Assembly (NCBI GenBank): GCA_020248915.1
Contig: JADCGP010000005.1
Span: forward strand, 1-64,000
From: Rubrivivax sp.
GTDB lineage: Bacteria > Pseudomonadota > Gammaproteobacteria > Burkholderiales > Burkholderiaceae_C
Direction of reading: 5' to 3'
DNA: 64,000 bases
Shown: piece by piece, positions 62,356 to 64,000 of the stretch
Numbering within the stretch: the stretch's first letter is position 1
How the letters are laid out: every line of letters starts with the position of its first letter
Translations under genes and position numbers: made by a program
The notes under the pieces: generated by a model
Databases searched by the model: none
Seen by the model: the letters and a program-made list of their open reading frames with translations, nothing else
What the model was told of the DNA's origin: nothing

Positions 62356-64000
62356 ATGTCCAGTTCCCCGCCCCTTCCTGCCGCTGCCGGCACCGCCGGC
62401 AGCCTCGGCATTCGCCGCGGTGGCGTCGCCGCGCTGTGGCGTGCGCTGTCGATCGAAATCGCCCCGGAGGCGCTGATCATCATCGCGGCGCTGTACTGGA
62501 CACTGGCGGCCAACGGTGCCTTCTTCCGCGCGTCGCTGCAGGCGGCGCCGACGCAGGGCGCTGCGTCGTGGCTGCTGCTGCCGGCGCTGGTGGTGGCGGT
62601 GGCGGCGCTGCACGTGCTGCTGCTGGCGGTGTTCGGACTGGGGCGGGTGCTCAAGCCGCTGCTGGTGCTGCTCACGGTCGCGGCCGCGCTGGCCGGCCAC
62701 TTCATGCAGGCCTACAAGGTCTACCTCGATCCCGACATGCTGCGCAACGTGCTGCACTCGCACTCGGCCGAGGCCGGCGAGCTGCTGTCGGGCACGATGG
62801 TGCTGCACCTGCTGTTGTACGCGGCGCTCCCGGTGGCATTGCTGCTGCCGCTGCGGCTGAAGGCGCGCCGCTGGCCGCGTGCTCTGCTCGGGCGCAGCCT
62901 GCTCGCGCTGGGCGCGCTGCTCGCTTTCGTGGCTGCGCTGCTGTCGGTGTTCCAGCCGCTGTCGTCGCTGATGCGCAACCACAAGGAAGTGCGCTACCTG
63001 ATCACGCCGGCCAACATCGTCTATTCGACCACGCGCGTGGTGTCGGCCGATGTCAAGGGCACGGCCGCGCCGCGCGAGGCGATCGGGCTCGACGCCCGGG
63101 CCGGCCCGTCGTGGGCCGCGCGGCAGCGGCCGCGCGTGCTGGTGCTGGTGGTCGGCGAGACCGCCCGTGCCGCGAACTGGGGCCTGAGCGGCTACGCCCG
63201 GCAGACCACCCCGCAGCTGGCCGCGCTGCCGGTGGTGAACTTCGCCGAGGTCGCCAGCTGCGGCACCAACACCGAGGTCTCGGTGCCGTGCATGTTCGCG
63301 CCGCGCGGCCGGCGCGACTACGACGAGTCGCGCATCCGCGGCCAGGAGTCGCTGCTGCACGTGCTGGCGCGCGCCGGTGTGGCCGTGCACTGGCGCGACA
63401 ACCAGAGCGGCTGCAAGGGCGTCTGCGACGGGCTGCCGGGCGATCGTGCGCTGGATGCGGCGGGTGCCGCCTCGGGCCTGTGCCGCGACGGGCAGTGCTT
63501 CGACGAGGCGCTGCTGCACGACATCGACGAGCGCCTGGATGCCGCCCGCGGCACCCAGCTGTGGGTGCTGCACCAGCTGGGCAACCACGGCCCCGCCTAC
63601 GCCCGGCGCCATCCGCCGGCCTTCGCCCGCTTCACGCCCGAGTGCCGCAGCGACGATCTCGGCCAGTGCAGCCGCGAGCAGGTCGTCAACTCGTACGACA
63701 ACGCGCTGCTGTACACCGACCACCTGCTGGCGACGCTGCAGCGGCGGCTGGCGGCGCGCGCCGGGCGCGTCGACGCCGCCTTCCTCTATGTCTCCGACCA
63801 TGGCGAGTCGCTGGGCGAGAGCGGGCTGTTCCTGCACGGCATGCCGTACCCGATCGCGCCCGCCGAGCAGAAACGGGTGCCGATGGTGATGTGGCTCGGA
63901 GACGGCTTTGCCGCAAGCACGCGGGTCGACCCGGCCTGCCTGCGCGAGCGCGCCCGCCGCCCCGCCAGCCACGACCACCTGTTCCACACCGTGCTCGGCC
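62356..64000 (+). CDS. eptA: phosphoethanolamine-lipid A transferase (EptA/PmrC-like), C-terminally cut by the window edge
   Basis: 548 residues are in the window and the frame is still open; relatives have about 540-560, so only the tail is missing. The N-terminal half has about five membrane spans (LIIIAALYWTLAANGAFF, LLLPALVVAVAALHVLLL, VLKPLLVLLTVAAALAGHF). The periplasmic sulfatase-like domain has VVGETARAANWGLSGYARQ, the nucleophilic Thr region SCGTNTEVSVPCMF, LHQLGNHGPAYARR and metal ligands in YVSDHGESLGESGLFLHG. It transfers phosphoethanolamine from phosphatidylethanolamine to lipid A and is known for polymyxin resistance in other species. It has GGAGG at 62350-62354 just before the ATG. 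Confidence 0.92.
   Translation, partial: MSSSPPLPAAAGTAGSLGIRRGGVAALWRALSIEIAPEALIIIAALYWTLAANGAFFRASLQAAPTQGAASWLLLPALVVAVAALHVLLLAVFGLGRVLKPLLVLLTVAAALAGHFMQAYKVYLDPDMLRNVLHSHSAEAGELLSGTMVLHLLLYAALPVALLLPLRLKARRWPRALLGRSLLALGALLAFVAALLSVFQPLSSLMRNHKEVRYLITPANIVYSTTRVVSADVKGTAAPREAIGLDARAGPSWAARQRPRVLVLVVGETARAANWGLSGYARQTTPQLAALPVVNFAEVASCGTNTEVSVPCMFAPRGRRDYDESRIRGQESLLHVLARAGVAVHWRDNQSGCKGVCDGLPGDRALDAAGAASGLCRDGQCFDEALLHDIDERLDAARGTQLWVLHQLGNHGPAYARRHPPAFARFTPECRSDDLGQCSREQVVNSYDNALLYTDHLLATLQRRLAARAGRVDAAFLYVSDHGESLGESGLFLHGMPYPIAPAEQKRVPMVMWLGDGFAASTRVDPACLRERARRPASHDHLFHTVLG

Noticed and set aside
62329..63987. 552-codon minus-strand frame opposite the eptA-like gene
   Set aside because: The plus strand carries a clear EptA that is open to the window edge; the antisense protein has no recognisable features.

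Overview
The window is GC-rich DNA from a betaproteobacterium, most likely order Burkholderiales (Rubrivivax/Leptothrix/Methylibium-like). This rests on the gene order fabF-rpoE-rseA-rseB-degP-lepA-lepB-rnc-era-recO-pdxJ-acpS-nagZ followed by convergent rne and rluC-HAD-Rieske-sppA, and on the protein sequences. The genus is inference. No rRNA, tRNA, insertion sequence or CRISPR array was seen.

Positions 1-26.5 kb hold a surface-polysaccharide locus, nearly all on the minus strand. Read in the direction of transcription it encodes an OPX-type export protein (Wza-like), a chain-length protein (Wzz-like, no kinase), an EPS-associated MarR regulator, and a nonulosonic-acid (legionaminic/neuraminic type) set: LegB-like 4,6-dehydratase, NeuA-like, NeuB, SDR, NeuC and a PtmE-like CBS/nucleotidyltransferase. 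Next come a first acetamidino module (N-acetyl sugar amidotransferase, HisF-like, HisH), a Wzx flippase, a putative GT-B glycosyltransferase, a methyltransferase and a Wzy-like polymerase. A second complete acetamidino module follows, then a bi-domain oxidoreductase, a methyltransferase, a heparinase II/III-like enzyme, a GT4 glycosyltransferase and the start of WecB. One gene, a Tat-exported putative lipoprotein, lies in the opposite direction. The locus probably builds an O-antigen or capsule/EPS repeat containing at least one amidinated sugar. Its most distinctive property is two HisH/HisF/amidotransferase sets about 5 kb apart.

Positions 26.7-29.4 kb carry a divergent WecA-like initiating transferase and the RNA helicase RhlE. 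Positions 29.5-31.0 kb carry an RsmI-like methylase and Maf on the minus strand.

From 31.1 to 51.5 kb all genes are on the plus strand. They are yceD-rpmF-plsX-fabH-fabD-fabG-acpP-fabF (fatty-acid synthesis), a small membrane protein, the sigma-E module rpoE-rseA-rseB-degP, a terminator and a structured leader with a candidate small RNA, then lepA, lepB, a DUF4845 gene, rnc, era, recO, pdxJ, acpS and nagZ. RNase E (rne) runs convergently. Its probable promoter lies about 0.6 kb upstream, inside the 5' end of divergent rluC.

From 55.2 to 60.3 kb follow rluC, a HAD phosphatase, a Rieske protein, sppA, psd and an EamA transporter. The right end has a two-component system on the minus strand, divergent from an EptA-like phosphoethanolamine transferase that runs off the window. 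Their shared promoter region holds an 11-bp-period direct repeat resembling a PmrA box.

Translation is tightly coupled: 23 gene junctions use a 4-nt ATGA, GTGA or TTGA stop/start overlap.
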